Below are positions 23,721 through 33,400 of a DNA stretch of 64,000 bases, piece after piece. Position 1 is the stretch's first letter, and each line of letters opens with the position of its first letter. This stretch comes from Oscillospiraceae bacterium (GTDB lineage Bacteria > Bacillota > Clostridia > Oscillospirales > Acutalibacteraceae): positions 1 through 64,000 of the forward strand of contig CACYHA010000013.1 of the NCBI GenBank assembly GCA_902774035.1, read 5' to 3'. Under the pieces are notes generated by a model, which was given only the letters and a program-made list of their open reading frames with translations, was not told where the DNA came from and searched no databases. Both the position numbers and the translations under genes were made by a program.

Positions 23721-23855
23721 TTATTCAGCCTCTTCTTCTTTTTTGCCTTCTCCGTCGCCGATCGCGCGCATTTGCTTAACAAAAGCTCTGAAGAAATCAA
23801 CGATCTGTTCGATGATGCTTTTGAAGCTGTCAATGATTTTGTTCAATCCGTCCAT
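23721..23855 (-). CDS. Micro-ORF, 44-aa amphipathic peptide with acidic tail
   Basis: ATG at 23855 follows GAAAGGAG on the minus strand, with its own promoter 38 bp upstream and its own terminator 8 bp downstream, so it is a complete one-gene unit. Residues 3-28 (GLNKIIDSFKSIIEQIVDFF...) predict a long amphipathic helix; the last 11 residues are charged and end EEEAE. It resembles the 55-aa peptide at 6454 (helix then Glu-rich end) and the LNK-V-K-FF tail of the SGNH hydrolase. Function unknown; no leader or modification signals seen. Confidence 0.72.
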   Translation of the reverse strand: MDGLNKIIDSFKSIIEQIVDFFRAFVKQMRAIGDGEGKKEEEAE

Positions 23856-23892
23856 TGTGATACTCCTTTCGTAAGATTCAGTTTGTGATATC

Positions 23893-23921
23893 AGTATAGC
23901 ACAGTCTTTGGCGGTTTGCAA
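23893..23921 (-). promoter_or_regulatory. Promoter of the 44-aa micro-ORF
   Basis: On the minus strand TTGCAA (23921-23916), 17-bp spacer, TATACT (23898-23893). Confidence 0.75.
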
Positions 23922-23959
23922 GTGTTTCCGGAAATATTCAGAGATTGGCAACAACTGTG

Positions 23960-25027
23960 TCAAAAGACGGTGCTGTTGTAGTTGACCACGCCGAAGTAGC
24001 TGTTGCCGCGGTTGATCTGAAGCGCTTCACCGGCATTGTTCGTGATCACGATCGGCGCGTCATAGCTCTTTTTGTGCCACTTGATCTTGCGCACGGTGCC
24101 GTAGGAGAGGTAGTAGCCCGTGCCGCCTTTCCAGTCCACCTTCACAAGCTCGCTGCCCGGGAACGGCGCAACATTGGTTTCCAGAATGAAGACGTTGGTA
24201 TATTGCAATTGCTTGTTCACGGCGGCGTCCATGTGGGGGGTGCCGGTGTGGGTCTTCAGGTAAGCCTTTTTCTTGCTGTCGTAAGTAAAGGAGGAGTAGT
24301 AGCTTTTTGAAAAGTTCAGCCGCACGCTCTTGCATTCGTCGCCCTTGAGCGGTTTCGGGTCGCGAAAATCGAAGATGTAGTCGTCCTTTCCCTTCGCATA
24401 CTTCGCGCGGATGTTGTATTTCTTCAGCAGGGCGGGCACCTTGTCGCCTTTGAGGAAGGCGGTGTGCTCCTTGCTGTAGTGCTTGAGCCGTTCGGGGTCG
24501 CGGCCGAAAAAGTCGGTGTCGAATTTGGAGGAGCCGTCAAAATAGTCGATGCCGGTGTCCTTGAGCGCCTGCTTTCCCAGCGTCGGGTTGCAGCCGAAGC
24601 AGATGTAGACCGCGTCCAGTCCCTTGGCAAAGATCGGGAAATAATAGCGGCACGAGCGCACGGACATGACCTTCGGGATCTTTGTCTGGTCGGCATACAC
24701 GGCCATCATGCGGGTGATGCCGCCCTCGACCAGAAATTCAAACATCAGGTCGGCGTCAAAAATACCGTATTGCGGCAGCGACGCGCGGATGTTGTTGATC
24801 ATCACGGCGATCGGGCGCTTGCCCTTGCCCTTGCGGGAAAGGTCGTCCAGCCCCGTCAGCCGGTTGTAATCGGTCTTTTTCGCCTTCTTCGTCTTCACTT
24901 TTTCCGTGACCGCCGCAGTGGTTGGTTCGGGAACCTCGGTCAGCTCTTCGCGCTTGCAGCCGAACAGCGCAAACAGCAACAGCATGGCAAGCAGCGCGGC
25001 AAACAGTTTAGCGATTCTGCGGTTCAT
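23960..25027 (-). CDS. DUF3048 lipoprotein (YerB-like)
   Basis: 355 aa from ATG 25027; a GTG at 25036 is possible but too close to the ribosome site. Lipobox LFGC after a hydrophobic signal gives a membrane lipoprotein. After a Thr/Lys-rich linker the DUF3048 core follows: RPIAVMINNIRASLPQYGIF, DLMFEFLVEGGITRMMAVY, VRSCRYYFPIFAKGLDAVYI, and the C-terminal half ends with VITNNAGEALQINRGNSYF. DUF3048 proteins such as YerB are extracellular proteins of unknown function. Monocistronic with its own promoter. Confidence 0.9.
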   Translation of the reverse strand: MNRRIAKLFAALLAMLLLFALFGCKREELTEVPEPTTAAVTEKVKTKKAKKTDYNRLTGLDDLSRKGKGKRPIAVMINNIRASLPQYGIFDADLMFEFLVEGGITRMMAVYADQTKIPKVMSVRSCRYYFPIFAKGLDAVYICFGCNPTLGKQALKDTGIDYFDGSSKFDTDFFGRDPERLKHYSKEHTAFLKGDKVPALLKKYNIRAKYAKGKDDYIFDFRDPKPLKGDECKSVRLNFSKSYYSSFTYDSKKKAYLKTHTGTPHMDAAVNKQLQYTNVFILETNVAPFPGSELVKVDWKGGTGYYLSYGTVRKIKWHKKSYDAPIVITNNAGEALQINRGNSYFGVVNYNSTVF

Positions 25028-25101
25028 ATCTATCACAACCTAAGAGAAAAATTCAAAATCCAGTCATATTGCACAAAGGCAACCGGAAACACATCTTGGA
25101 T

Positions 25102-25130
25102 ATTATAGCAAATTTTCCAACATTTTGCAA
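25102..25130 (-). promoter_or_regulatory. Promoter of the DUF3048 lipoprotein
   Basis: Minus strand TTGCAA (25130-25125), 17-bp spacer, TATAAT (25107-25102). Confidence 0.8.
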
Positions 25131-25287
25131 CCTTTTTTGACAGGAAACGCGCACAAAAATGCGCGCAAAACTCTGTCGGTTTGTACAAAGCAACCGGTGA
25201 TTCGCCCGGCTGTGCATTTTCCGACGGCAAAATTTTCGTCGGTTTGCGTACGAAGCACCGTAATGGTTCCCAAAATCTTTTTCGCTG

Positions 25288-25316
25288 TTTACAAACGCGG
25301 CAAAATGTGATACCAT
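25288..25316 (+). promoter_or_regulatory. Promoter of galM
   Basis: TTTACA (25288-25293), 17-bp spacer, TACCAT (25311-25316), 28 bp before ATG 25344. The AT-rich gap 25131-25287 shows nothing else. Confidence 0.6.
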
Positions 25317-25343
25317 AGAAAAAAAGCAAACGGAGGTTCTCCT

Positions 25344-26384
25344 ATGAGCGTTACAAAAACCCTGTATGACACCATGCCCGACGGCAGAGAGGTTTTTCTC
25401 TATACGATGGAAAACAACAACGGCGTCAGCGCCGGCGTTCTCACCCGGGGCGCGACGCTGAACAGCCTCGTCTGTCCCGACAAAAACGGCGAAATGGGCG
25501 ATATCATCGTTGGCTTCGACGATTTGTCCGGACATCTGAACACCACCACCTACGCCGGGGAGATCATCGGCCAATACGCCAACCGGCTGGCAGACGGGAG
25601 GTTCACCGTCGGCAAAACGGAATACAACGTGACCAAAAACGAAAACAGCGTGACGTGTCTGCACGGCGGCGGCGAATACAACAGCGCGCTGTGGAAGGCG
25701 ATCATCACCGACGACAATGCCGTGGAGTTTGCCTATCGCAGCCCCGACGGCGCCGAGGGCTTTCCCGGCAATGTGGACATCACGGTGAAATATGTTCTGA
25801 CCGACCGCAACGAGCTGGAGATCCATTATGCCGCCGTCAGCGACAGGGATACGATCCTCAACTTCACGAACCACGCCTATTTCAATCTCGGCACCACGAA
25901 AAACGGCGACGTTCTCGGCCATATGCTGCAGATCAACGCGGACTGTTACACCCCGACCGACGAACGCTCCATCCCCACGGGTGAGCTGCGTCCCGTGGAG
26001 GGCACGGCCTTTGACTTTCGCGAGTGGAAGTCCATCGGCCGCGACATCGGGCAGGAGGATCTCCAGCTCAGGCAGTGCCGGGGCTACGACCACAACTTCT
26101 GCCTGAACGGCGAAAAGGGCAAGCTGCGTCTTGCCGCCGCTGCAAAAGACGAGCAAAGCGGACGCCGCCTCGAGGTCTATACCGACCTGCCCGGCATCCA
26201 GCTTTACACGGGGAACTTTCTGGACGGAACCGAGATCGGCAAGGGCGGCATCGCCCTGCAGAAGCATTTCGGCTTCTGCCTCGAGACCCAGTTTTACCCC
26301 GACACGCCGAACCACCCGGACTTTCCGCAGTGCACGTTCAAGGCCGGAGAGAGGTTTGAAAGCCTGACGATTTTCAAGGTGTGA
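25344..26384 (+). CDS. galM: Aldose 1-epimerase (galactose mutarotase)
   Basis: 346 aa with GGAGG ahead of ATG 25344. Family motifs: IGQYANRLADGRF, CLHGGGEYNSALW (substrate His), LNFTNHAYFNLG (catalytic His), YDHNFCLNG and GIQLYTGNFLDG; the base Glu is in CLETQFYPDTPNHPDFP. It interconverts alpha- and beta-anomers of aldohexoses, mainly for the Leloir pathway. No galactose kinase or uridylyltransferase is nearby. Single gene with its own promoter and terminator. Confidence 0.96.
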   Translation: MSVTKTLYDTMPDGREVFLYTMENNNGVSAGVLTRGATLNSLVCPDKNGEMGDIIVGFDDLSGHLNTTTYAGEIIGQYANRLADGRFTVGKTEYNVTKNENSVTCLHGGGEYNSALWKAIITDDNAVEFAYRSPDGAEGFPGNVDITVKYVLTDRNELEIHYAAVSDRDTILNFTNHAYFNLGTTKNGDVLGHMLQINADCYTPTDERSIPTGELRPVEGTAFDFREWKSIGRDIGQEDLQLRQCRGYDHNFCLNGEKGKLRLAAAAKDEQSGRRLEVYTDLPGIQLYTGNFLDGTEIGKGGIALQKHFGFCLETQFYPDTPNHPDFPQCTFKAGERFESLTIFKV

Positions 26385-26427
26385 GTCCGGGATTCGTGAG
26401 CAAGAACCTGAATTGCTGCAATAAAAC

Positions 26428-26458
26428 GCCCGCCACGGCAGTCCGCGGCGGGCTTCTC
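26428..26458 (+). terminator. Terminator after galM
   Basis: GCCCGCC (26428-26434) and ACGG pair with CCG and GGCGGGC (to 26453) around CAGT, followed by TTCTCT. It may also serve the convergent esterase gene. Confidence 0.75.
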
Positions 26459-26488
26459 TATGGGGAAGAATGAAAAGTAAGCGAAAAC

Positions 26489-27763
26489 TCACGTCTTTTC
26501 CTGCTGCGAAATGAGCGTGCGAATCGCGTTGACCAGATCCTCCTTGGTGTTGATCTTGTCGGTGATCTTGTCCCAAAGATAGTCTGTCAGCTCCTTGGCC
26601 GCGTGCTCGTTGCTCTGGGCGGTCGGGTGGCCGTGAAGTACCACGCCGAGCTTTGCCATGTTGAAGTTGATGGGCGTACAGAGCACCTTCGGGCCGTCGC
26701 CCTTTTTGTTGAAGGCTTTGACCGCCTTTTCAATGTGGGGATACATCGTGTCGTTCATGTCGCCGAGGATGCAGACGATGGGCACGCCGGGGTTCTTTCT
26801 GCGCACAAGCTCCAGCAGCTCCTTGTAGGCTTTTTCGAACTCCTTGCAGCGCGCTTTGGTCGTGCAGTAGGTGTGGTCGTTCGTGCCGAGATTGATCACG
26901 ATCAGATCGGGCAGGGGAGCTTCAAAATACCACTGGGGCGTCGCGCCGCCGACCAGAAGACCGTCCAGCGCTTTGGTGTATTGCTTGGCGAGCACGTTGA
27001 CGTCGTTGATCTTGCCGGTACTTGTCCATCCCGAGACCACGCCGAAGCCGGAATAGGCGATGCCGTAGCCTTCCGCGCCGAGGGCCTCGGCCGCGAGGTA
27101 GGCATAGGTCTTGCAGTAGTTTTCCGTGCGGGTGGAAAATTCGCCCTTGCGCTTTTCGTGATCCACGCCGAACCCGGCGGTGATGGAATCCCCGATGAAT
27201 TCAATGACCTGTTTTGTGCGCTCCGTCGGCAAAATGTCCATGCTGCCGTACAGACGGATATCGGAGATGCCGACGCAGGAATACATGGATTCCGAGAGCT
27301 TGATCACACGCACAACGGCCTCTTTTTCAAAGGCGTAGAAGGGGACGGCAATGGTTTGTCTGACGTCTTCCAGCACTGTGTCGACCACCATTTCGTCGTT
27401 CACGAAAACGGCGATACGGGGCTTGTGCTGTTCTTCCAGCGCGTCGCCGTTTTCCACAAGCATGGTCAGCGAGAGGGAGGTGCCGTTGCAGCGGAATTCC
27501 ACCCCGCAGCCGGAAAAGGAAAACCAACAGGCGCCCCGGGCGTTGTAAGTGCGGCCGATCGGGCGCACGTGATCGGCATCTGCTTTGAATTCCAGCAGAC
27601 GCATCGAGTCATAGGTCACGGGCATACGGACGTCTTCGCCGGCGTCTTTTCCCCGCAGCGGCGCAAAGACCTGCTGCACGCTGCCGTTGGCGAAAAAGAT
27701 TACCCCGACAAGAATCGCCAGAACGGCAAGGCTCAGAACGAGCGGTTTCCATCTGAATCGCAT
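26489..27763 (-). CDS. Membrane-anchored SGNH esterase resembling carbohydrate esterase family 2
   Basis: 424 aa from ATG 27763, which has GGAGG ahead; the longer frame runs into tRNA-Leu. One N-terminal membrane segment (about 7-26) anchors or exports it. The CE2 layout is visible: a jelly-roll region (ARGACWFSFSGCGVEFRCNG, HKPRIAVFVND) and then an SGNH domain with EFIGDSITAGFGVD (nucleophile Ser), AYSGFGVVSGW, VINLGTNDHTYC and HGHPTAQSNEHAA (catalytic His). CE2 enzymes remove O-acetyl groups from xylan or mannan side chains. It stands alone here, with no polysaccharide locus nearby. Confidence 0.85.
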   Translation of the reverse strand: MRFRWKPLVLSLAVLAILVGVIFFANGSVQQVFAPLRGKDAGEDVRMPVTYDSMRLLEFKADADHVRPIGRTYNARGACWFSFSGCGVEFRCNGTSLSLTMLVENGDALEEQHKPRIAVFVNDEMVVDTVLEDVRQTIAVPFYAFEKEAVVRVIKLSESMYSCVGISDIRLYGSMDILPTERTKQVIEFIGDSITAGFGVDHEKRKGEFSTRTENYCKTYAYLAAEALGAEGYGIAYSGFGVVSGWTSTGKINDVNVLAKQYTKALDGLLVGGATPQWYFEAPLPDLIVINLGTNDHTYCTTKARCKEFEKAYKELLELVRRKNPGVPIVCILGDMNDTMYPHIEKAVKAFNKKGDGPKVLCTPINFNMAKLGVVLHGHPTAQSNEHAAKELTDYLWDKITDKINTKEDLVNAIRTLISQQEKT

Positions 27764-27947
27764 GAAGGGTTCCTCCGCGGCGGACACGCCGGGCGCATCC
27801 GCAGAATACCCTTTCATTTTAGCACAATTTGTCGAAGAGGTCAACAGCTTTTTTGTCCGTTGCCGCTGTGCGCCGCGCGTCTGCCGAGCCGCTCTGCGCG
27901 TGATTCCTGGCCCGGTTCGATTTTTTGGATTTTTTGCAAAAAAACGC

Positions 27948-27976
27948 TTGACAAGACGCGCTTTTGGTGGTATATT
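27948..27976 (+). promoter_or_regulatory. Promoter of tRNA-Leu
   Basis: A perfect TTGACA (27948-27953), 17-bp spacer, TATATT (27971-27976), 12 bp before the mature tRNA. Confidence 0.88.
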
Positions 27977-27988
27977 ATACGGGCAGTC

Positions 27989-28073
27989 GCGAGAGTGGCG
28001 GAATAGGCAGACGCGCACGTTTGAGGGGCGTGTGGGGTGACTCGTACGGGTTCAAGTCCCGTCTCTCGCACCA
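27989..28073 (+). tRNA. tRNA-Leu (anticodon GAG)
   Basis: 85 nt class II tRNA with a long variable arm. The acceptor GCGAGAG (27989-27995) pairs with CTCTCGC (28063-28069), the discriminator is A, and CCA is encoded. The anticodon stem CACGT/GCGTG encloses TTGAGGG, giving GAG for CUC/CUU. The T arm is GGGTTCAAGTCCC. Confidence 0.95.
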
Positions 28074-28076
28074 TTT

Positions 28077-28119
28077 CGAGTGTTCATAACGGACTTGAGT
28101 TATGAACACTCGATTTTTT
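28077..28119 (+). terminator. Terminator of tRNA-Leu
   Basis: A perfect 14-bp stem, CGAGTGTTCATAAC (28077-28090) with GTTATGAACACTCG (28099-28112), followed by ATTTTTTG. Confidence 0.95.
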
Positions 28120-28196
28120 GTTGCCGTTTGCAGATGGTCCGGCTTTTCGCCCATGCCGTCTGCTTTGTTTTTCCTTTGTTTCCTTTTGCAGCATTC

Positions 28197-28234
28197 AAAA
28201 AAGCGCATGTTGTTTGTCAAAAAACAGCATGCGC
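28197..28234 (-). terminator. Terminator of the asnB-guaA-pyrG-dapF-dapL operon
   Basis: On the minus strand GCGCATGCTGTTT pairs with AAACAACATGCGC (one mismatch/wobble) and is followed by TTTTTT (28202-28197), 23 bp after the dapL stop. Confidence 0.88.
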
Positions 28235-28256
28235 ACGATTGTGATTTGAAACGATT

Positions 28257-29444
28257 TTACTTTCCGCAAACCTCTTTCAGTCTCTTTGCCGCCTGGGCGG
28301 TATCGCCCGGGCTTCCGAAGCACGAAAAGCGAAGATACCCTTCGCCGCAGGCGCCGAAGCCTGCGCCTGGGGTGCCGATGATCTGCGCTTCTTTCAGCAG
28401 CAGATCGAAGAAATCCCAGCTCGAAAGGCCGTTCGGACACTGCAGCCAGATATATGGCGCGTTTTTGCCGCCGGTGTACCAGATGCCGAGTTCGTCCAGC
28501 GCCTGTGTCAGCAGCTTTGCGTTGTTCTTGTAAACGGCGATCTGCGCTTTGATCTGGGCTTGGCCCTCGTCGGTAAAGACCGCTGCGCCGCCGCGCTGCA
28601 GGATATAGGAAATGCCGTTGGTTTTTGTTGTGCGGTTGCGCACCCACATGGCGTTGAAATTCTGATCGCAGCGTTCGAGCGTGTTCGGAATCACCGTGTA
28701 GCCGAGCCGGGTGCCGGTGAAGCCCGCCGTTTTGGAGAGCGAGCAGATCTCGATGGCGCAGGTGCGCGCGCCGGACAGCTCAAAAATGCTGTGGGGCAGG
28801 GCGTTGTCCTCAATGAATGCTTCATATGCAGCGTCAAAGAGGATCACCGCGCCGGTCCCGTTTGCAAAGTCGACCCACGTCTGCAGCTTCTCTTTGGAAA
28901 GCACGGCGCCGGTGGGGTTGTTCGGGGAGCAGAGATAGATCAGGTCTGCGTTTGTGCGTTCGTCCGGCTGCGGCAAAAAGCCGTTCTCTTTTCCGGTCGG
29001 AAGATGTACGATCCTGTGGCCGGCGATCACGTTGGCGTCCACATAGGCCGGATACGCCGGCTCCGGGATCAGCACCGTGCAGTCGTGGTCGAACAGATCG
29101 AGGATGTCGCCGAGCTCGTCGCTGGCGCCGGAGGACACGAAGACTTCCTGCGTCTCAAGCGCGACGCCGCGTTTCGCATAGTGTTCGGCGATGGTTTCGC
29201 GCAGAAACGGCGCACCGCATTCCGGCATATAGCCGTGGAAGGTCGCTGCGTTTGCCTGATCGTCCACCGCTTTGTGCAGCGCGTCGATCGCGGCACTGCA
29301 GAGCGGCTGCGACACGTCGCCGATGCCCATGCGGTAAAGATGCGTGCCGGGGTGGGCGTCGAGGTAGGCCTTTGTCTTTTGCGCAATGTGATAAAACAGA
29401 TAGGAATCCTTCAGCTCGGTGTAATGAACATTTGGTTTCAGCAT
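28257..29444 (-). CDS. dapL: LL-diaminopimelate aminotransferase
   Basis: 395 aa, class I/II PLP aminotransferase. DapL traits: YRMGIGDVSQPLC near the N-terminus, FHGYMPECGAPFLRETIA, VFVSSGASDELGDILDLF, PAYPAYVD, CSPNNPTGAVL and the PLP lysine in SLSKTAGFTGTRLGY. It converts tetrahydrodipicolinate plus glutamate directly to LL-diaminopimelate, bypassing the acylated intermediates. ATG 29444 overlaps the dapF end by 7 bp; DapF, the next enzyme of the pathway, is upstream in the same operon. Confidence 0.93.
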   Translation of the reverse strand: MLKPNVHYTELKDSYLFYHIAQKTKAYLDAHPGTHLYRMGIGDVSQPLCSAAIDALHKAVDDQANAATFHGYMPECGAPFLRETIAEHYAKRGVALETQEVFVSSGASDELGDILDLFDHDCTVLIPEPAYPAYVDANVIAGHRIVHLPTGKENGFLPQPDERTNADLIYLCSPNNPTGAVLSKEKLQTWVDFANGTGAVILFDAAYEAFIEDNALPHSIFELSGARTCAIEICSLSKTAGFTGTRLGYTVIPNTLERCDQNFNAMWVRNRTTKTNGISYILQRGGAAVFTDEGQAQIKAQIAVYKNNAKLLTQALDELGIWYTGGKNAPYIWLQCPNGLSSWDFFDLLLKEAQIIGTPGAGFGACGEGYLRFSCFGSPGDTAQAAKRLKEVCGK

Positions 29445-30232
29445 TCGAGGGTCTCTCCTTCATAAACAAATGCGGCTGGGCCGGTCATGGTGACTGCGCC
29501 GTCCGGGGCGACCGTGATCTCCAGCGGGCCGCCGTCTAGCCGAACGGTGACGGGGGTGTCCGGCATACAGAAGCCCTTTTTGACCGCTGCAGCCGTGCTG
29601 GCGCAGGCGCCGGTGCCGCAGGCCATGGTCACACCGCTGCCGCGTTCCCAGACGCGCATGCGCAGCTCGCGGTTGGACAGCACCTGCACGAATTCCACGT
29701 TCACGCCGCCCGGAAAAGCCGGATGGTGTTCGAGCAGCGGACCGAGGGTTTCCACGGGAGCCGCTTCGGCGTTTTCGCAAAAGAGCACCGCATGGGGATT
29801 CCCGACCGAAACGGGGACGCATACAACCGCTTCGCCTGCGATCTCCAGCGTCTGTTCCGGCGCGACTTCGGCGCTGCCCATGGAGACCGTGACGCGGTCA
29901 ACCGCGCCGTTTCTCAGGTGCAGACGCAGAACCTTGATGCCGGACAGGGTCTCAATGTGCAGCGTCGTTTTGTCGGTGTAGCCCTTGTCATAGACGTATT
30001 TCCCGACGCAGCGGATGCCGTTGCCGCACATCTTTGCCTCGGAACCGTCCGCGTTGAAGATGCGCATGGAAAAATCGGCGGTCTTTGACGGCGCGATATA
30101 GATCATGCCGTCCGCGCCGGCGCCGAAATGGCGCTCCGAGAGCTTGACGGAAAGCTCGGCGATGTTTTCCGGGACCTCGCCGTAGACATAGAGATAATCG
30201 TTGCCGAGGCCGTGCATTTTTGTGAATTTCAT
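29438..30232 (-). CDS. dapF: Diaminopimelate epimerase
   Basis: 264 aa. The two active-site cysteines lie in [13 protein letters not shown] and [12 protein letters not shown]. The N-terminus [12 protein letters not shown] is the family signature. It converts LL- to meso-diaminopimelate for peptidoglycan and lysine synthesis. It overlaps the pyrG stop by 4 bp and leads into dapL. Confidence 0.97.
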   Translation of the reverse strand: MKFTKMHGLGNDYLYVYGEVPENIAELSVKLSERHFGAGADGMIYIAPSKTADFSMRIFNADGSEAKMCGNGIRCVGKYVYDKGYTDKTTLHIETLSGIKVLRLHLRNGAVDRVTVSMGSAEVAPEQTLEIAGEAVVCVPVSVGNPHAVLFCENAEAAPVETLGPLLEHHPAFPGGVNVEFVQVLSNRELRMRVWERGSGVTMACGTGACASTAAAVKKGFCMPDTPVTVRLDGGPLEITVAPDGAVTMTGPAAFVYEGETLEC

Positions 30233-31836
30233 TCGGTGTCTCTCCCTTCGAGCGCCGCTTCGATGAAGCCGAAAAACAGTGGGTGCGGCTTGTTCGGGCG
30301 GCTTTTGAATTCGGGGTGATACTGCACGCCGACGAAAAACGGCCGGTCGGACAGTTCGACCGTTTCCACCAGATTGCCGTCTGGCGAAAGGCCGGAAAGC
30401 GTCAGTCCCGCCTGCTGCAGGATCTCACGGTAGTCATTGTTGAACTCATAGCGGTGGCGGTGGCGCTCGCTGATGCTCTGCTTTCCGTAGCAGCGCGCCA
30501 TGGTTGTGCCGGGCTTGATCTCGCAGGGATAGGCGCCCAGACGCAAGGTGCCGCCCTTGTCGATGGAATCGCTCTGTCCGGGCATAAAGTCGATCACCTT
30601 ATGCGCACACAGCTCGTCGAACTCACCGGAGTTCGCATCCGGGATGTTTGCCGGATGGCGGGCACACTCGATCACGGCGATCTGCATCCCGAGACAGATG
30701 CCGAAATAAGGGAGGCGGTGCTCCCGGGCGTACCGGGCGGCGAGGATCATGCCCTCGATCCCGCGGCTGCCGAAGCCGCCGGGGACAAGGATGCCGTCGA
30801 GCGCGCCGAGGATTTCATCGACCGTTTGCGGCGTGATCGTTTCTGAATCGATCCAGCGAATGTCTACCGTCGCGTTCTGGGCGAAGCCCGCGTGGCGCAG
30901 CGCTTCGGCCACGGAAAGATAGGCGTCGTGAAGCTGGACATATTTCCCCACCAGGCCGATCGTGACAGAGCGGTCGGCGTTTTTGATCCGCTCCACCATG
31001 GCCGTCCATTTTTCGAGCGCAGGCGGCGGAGCGTTCAGACCGAGCTCGCGGCAGACTACGCCGGAAAAGTTTGCTTTTTCCAGCATCAGCGGCGCTTCGT
31101 AAAGGCAGGGCACGGTCAGGTTTTCGATCACACAGTCCGGCTTGACGTTGCAGAACAGCGAGATCTTTTGAAAGATCGATTTTTCCAGCGGCCGGTCGCA
31201 GCGCAGGACGATGAGGTTCGGATGGATGCCCATGCCCTGCAGCTCCTTGACGGAGTGCTGGGTGGGCTTGCTCTTGTGCTCCTCCGAGCCGTGAAGATAC
31301 GGCACGAGGGTCACATGGACGAACAGGCTGTTTTCGCGTCCGACCTCCAGCGAGATCTGGCGTACCGCCTCGATGAACGGCTGGGACTCGATGTCGCCGA
31401 TGGTGCCGCCGATCTCGGTGATCAGCACGTCGGCTTCCGTTTTTTTCGCCGCGCGGTAGATGAAATCCTTGATCTCGTTGGTGATGTGGGGGATGACCTG
31501 CACCGTGGAGCCGAGGTATTCGCCCCTTCTCTCTTTGTTGAGCACGTTCCAGTAGACCTTTCCGGTGGTCAGGTTCGAATATTTGGTCAGATCCTCGTTG
31601 ATGAACCGCTCATAGTGGCCGAGGTCGAGGTCGGTCTCCGCGCCGTCTTCGGTCACATAGACCTCGCCGTGCTGATAGGGGCTCATCGTGCCGGGGTCGA
31701 CATTGATGTAGGGGTCGAGCTTCTGGGCGGCGACCTTGAGCCCGCGGACTTTCAGAAGCCGGCCGAGCGATGCGGCCGTGATGCCCTTGCCGAGGCCGGA
31801 GACCACGCCGCCGGTGACGAAAATGTACTTGGTCAT
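30229..31836 (-). CDS. pyrG: CTP synthase
   Basis: 535 aa. The N-terminal synthetase begins [17 protein letters not shown], with [19 protein letters not shown] and [11 protein letters not shown]. The C-terminal glutaminase domain has the nucleophile in [12 protein letters not shown] and the His/Glu pair in [12 protein letters not shown]. It makes CTP from UTP, ATP and glutamine. It follows guaA by 13 bp and overlaps dapF. Confidence 0.98.
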   Translation of the reverse strand: MTKYIFVTGGVVSGLGKGITAASLGRLLKVRGLKVAAQKLDPYINVDPGTMSPYQHGEVYVTEDGAETDLDLGHYERFINEDLTKYSNLTTGKVYWNVLNKERRGEYLGSTVQVIPHITNEIKDFIYRAAKKTEADVLITEIGGTIGDIESQPFIEAVRQISLEVGRENSLFVHVTLVPYLHGSEEHKSKPTQHSVKELQGMGIHPNLIVLRCDRPLEKSIFQKISLFCNVKPDCVIENLTVPCLYEAPLMLEKANFSGVVCRELGLNAPPPALEKWTAMVERIKNADRSVTIGLVGKYVQLHDAYLSVAEALRHAGFAQNATVDIRWIDSETITPQTVDEILGALDGILVPGGFGSRGIEGMILAARYAREHRLPYFGICLGMQIAVIECARHPANIPDANSGEFDELCAHKVIDFMPGQSDSIDKGGTLRLGAYPCEIKPGTTMARCYGKQSISERHRHRYEFNNDYREILQQAGLTLSGLSPDGNLVETVELSDRPFFVGVQYHPEFKSRPNKPHPLFFGFIEAALEGRDTE

Positions 31837-31849
31837 GGGGCTTTCCTCC

Positions 31850-33397
31850 TTATTCCCATTCCACCGTAGCAGGCGGTTTTGACGTTATATCGTAGACCAC
31901 GCGGCTGATGCCCTTCACCTCGTTCGTGATACGGCTGCTTGCTTCTTCCAGCAGCTCATACGGCAGCCTTGTCGATGTGGCTGTCATAAAATCGTCGGTG
32001 GTCACGGCGCGCAGGGCGACCGTATAGCCGTAGGTGCGTTCGTCGCCCATGACGCCCACGCTGCGGCTTTCGGTGAGCACGGCGAAATACTGGCTCGGCA
32101 GCTCTTCCGGCGCGTTTTGCTCCAGCACCTCGCGGAAGATCGCGTCCGCCTCGCGCAGCAGATTGAGCTTTTCCTTCGTGATCTCGCCCAGTACGCGCAC
32201 GCCGAGGCCGGGACCGGGGAAGGGCTGGCGCCAGACAAGCGTATGCGGCAGGCCGAGCGCCTCGCCGATCTCGCGCACCTCATCCTTGAACAGCTCGCGC
32301 AGCGGCTCCGCCACAGCCGAAAACGTCATGTGCTCCGGCAGGCCGCCCACGTTGTGGTGGCTCTTGATCGTGGCGGCGTCGCCCTTGCCGCTTTCGATCA
32401 CGTCGGGGTAGATCGTGCCCTGGGCGAGCACGTCGATTTTTCCGAGCTTCTTCGCTTCTTCTTCAAAGACGCGGATGAATTCTCTGCCGATGATCTTGCG
32501 CTTCGCTTCCGGATCCGTTACGCCGCGCAGGGCGGAGAGAAAACGGTCTTCGGCGTTTGCGCGAATGAGGCGCATCCCGAATTTTTCGCGGAAGGTCCGC
32601 TCCACAAAATCGCCCTCGCCCTTGCGCAGCAGACCGTGGTCGACAAAGACGCAGGTCAGATCATCGCCGACAGCCTTGTGCAGCAGCGCCGCCACCACCG
32701 AGGAATCCACGCCGCCGGAAAGACCGAGCAGAACCTTTTTCCCCGCAAGCTCGCTGCGGTATTTTTCGATCGTTGTTTTGGCAACGTCCTGCATCTGCCA
32801 GCCTTCTTTGCAGCCGCAGACGCGAAAGACGAAGTTTTCCAGAACGCGCGTGCCGAACTGCGTGTGCGTCACTTCCGGGTGGAACTGCACGCCGTAAAGC
32901 TTTCTCTTGTCGTTTGCCATGGCGGCGCAGGCGCAGTGCGCTGTGTGCGCGGCCGCGGAAAAGCCCGGCGGCAGGGTCTGCACGGCGTCGGTGTGGCTCA
33001 TCCAGCAAACGCTTTTTTTCGGCACGCCGGAGAACAGCACGTTTTCTTCCGCAACTACCTCCGTTTTGCCGTATTCGCTGCCTGTTTTTGCGGGCGCAAC
33101 AAGCCCGCCTGCGAGGAAGGCGAGCAGTTGGTGGCCGTAACAGATTCCGAGAACGGGGACGCCCAGGGAGAGCACCGCCGCGTCGCACCGCGGAGCGTCG
33201 GCGGCGTAGACGCTGTGCGGCCCGCCGGTGAATACAATACCGCGATAGCCCGAAGAACGGATCTCTTCGGGCGTGATCTTGTTATAGTTTTTGATCTCCG
33301 CGAACACATGCAGTGCGCGGATGCGGCGGGCGATGAGCTGATCGTACTGCCCGCCGAAATTGAGCACGAGAATTTTATCCAATTCTGTATTCTCCAT
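31850..33397 (-). CDS. guaA: GMP synthase (glutamine-hydrolysing)
   Basis: 515 aa. Glutaminase domain: [13 protein letters not shown] (Cys nucleophile) and [14 protein letters not shown] (His, Glu). ATP pyrophosphatase domain: [18 protein letters not shown]-terminal dimerisation domain ending in KPPATVEWE. It aminates XMP to GMP. It is 3 bp from asnB upstream and 13 bp from pyrG downstream, so three glutamine amidotransferases are made together. Confidence 0.98.
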   Translation of the reverse strand: MENTELDKILVLNFGGQYDQLIARRIRALHVFAEIKNYNKITPEEIRSSGYRGIVFTGGPHSVYAADAPRCDAAVLSLGVPVLGICYGHQLLAFLAGGLVAPAKTGSEYGKTEVVAEENVLFSGVPKKSVCWMSHTDAVQTLPPGFSAAAHTAHCACAAMANDKRKLYGVQFHPEVTHTQFGTRVLENFVFRVCGCKEGWQMQDVAKTTIEKYRSELAGKKVLLGLSGGVDSSVVAALLHKAVGDDLTCVFVDHGLLRKGEGDFVERTFREKFGMRLIRANAEDRFLSALRGVTDPEAKRKIIGREFIRVFEEEAKKLGKIDVLAQGTIYPDVIESGKGDAATIKSHHNVGGLPEHMTFSAVAEPLRELFKDEVREIGEALGLPHTLVWRQPFPGPGLGVRVLGEITKEKLNLLREADAIFREVLEQNAPEELPSQYFAVLTESRSVGVMGDERTYGYTVALRAVTTDDFMTATSTRLPYELLEEASSRITNEVKGISRVVYDITSKPPATVEWE

Positions 33398-33400
33398 TCT

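Noticed and set aside
27764..28018. N-terminal extension of the CE2-like esterase
   Set aside because: It would run through the tRNA-Leu gene and lacks a ribosome site; ATG 27763 has GGAGG.
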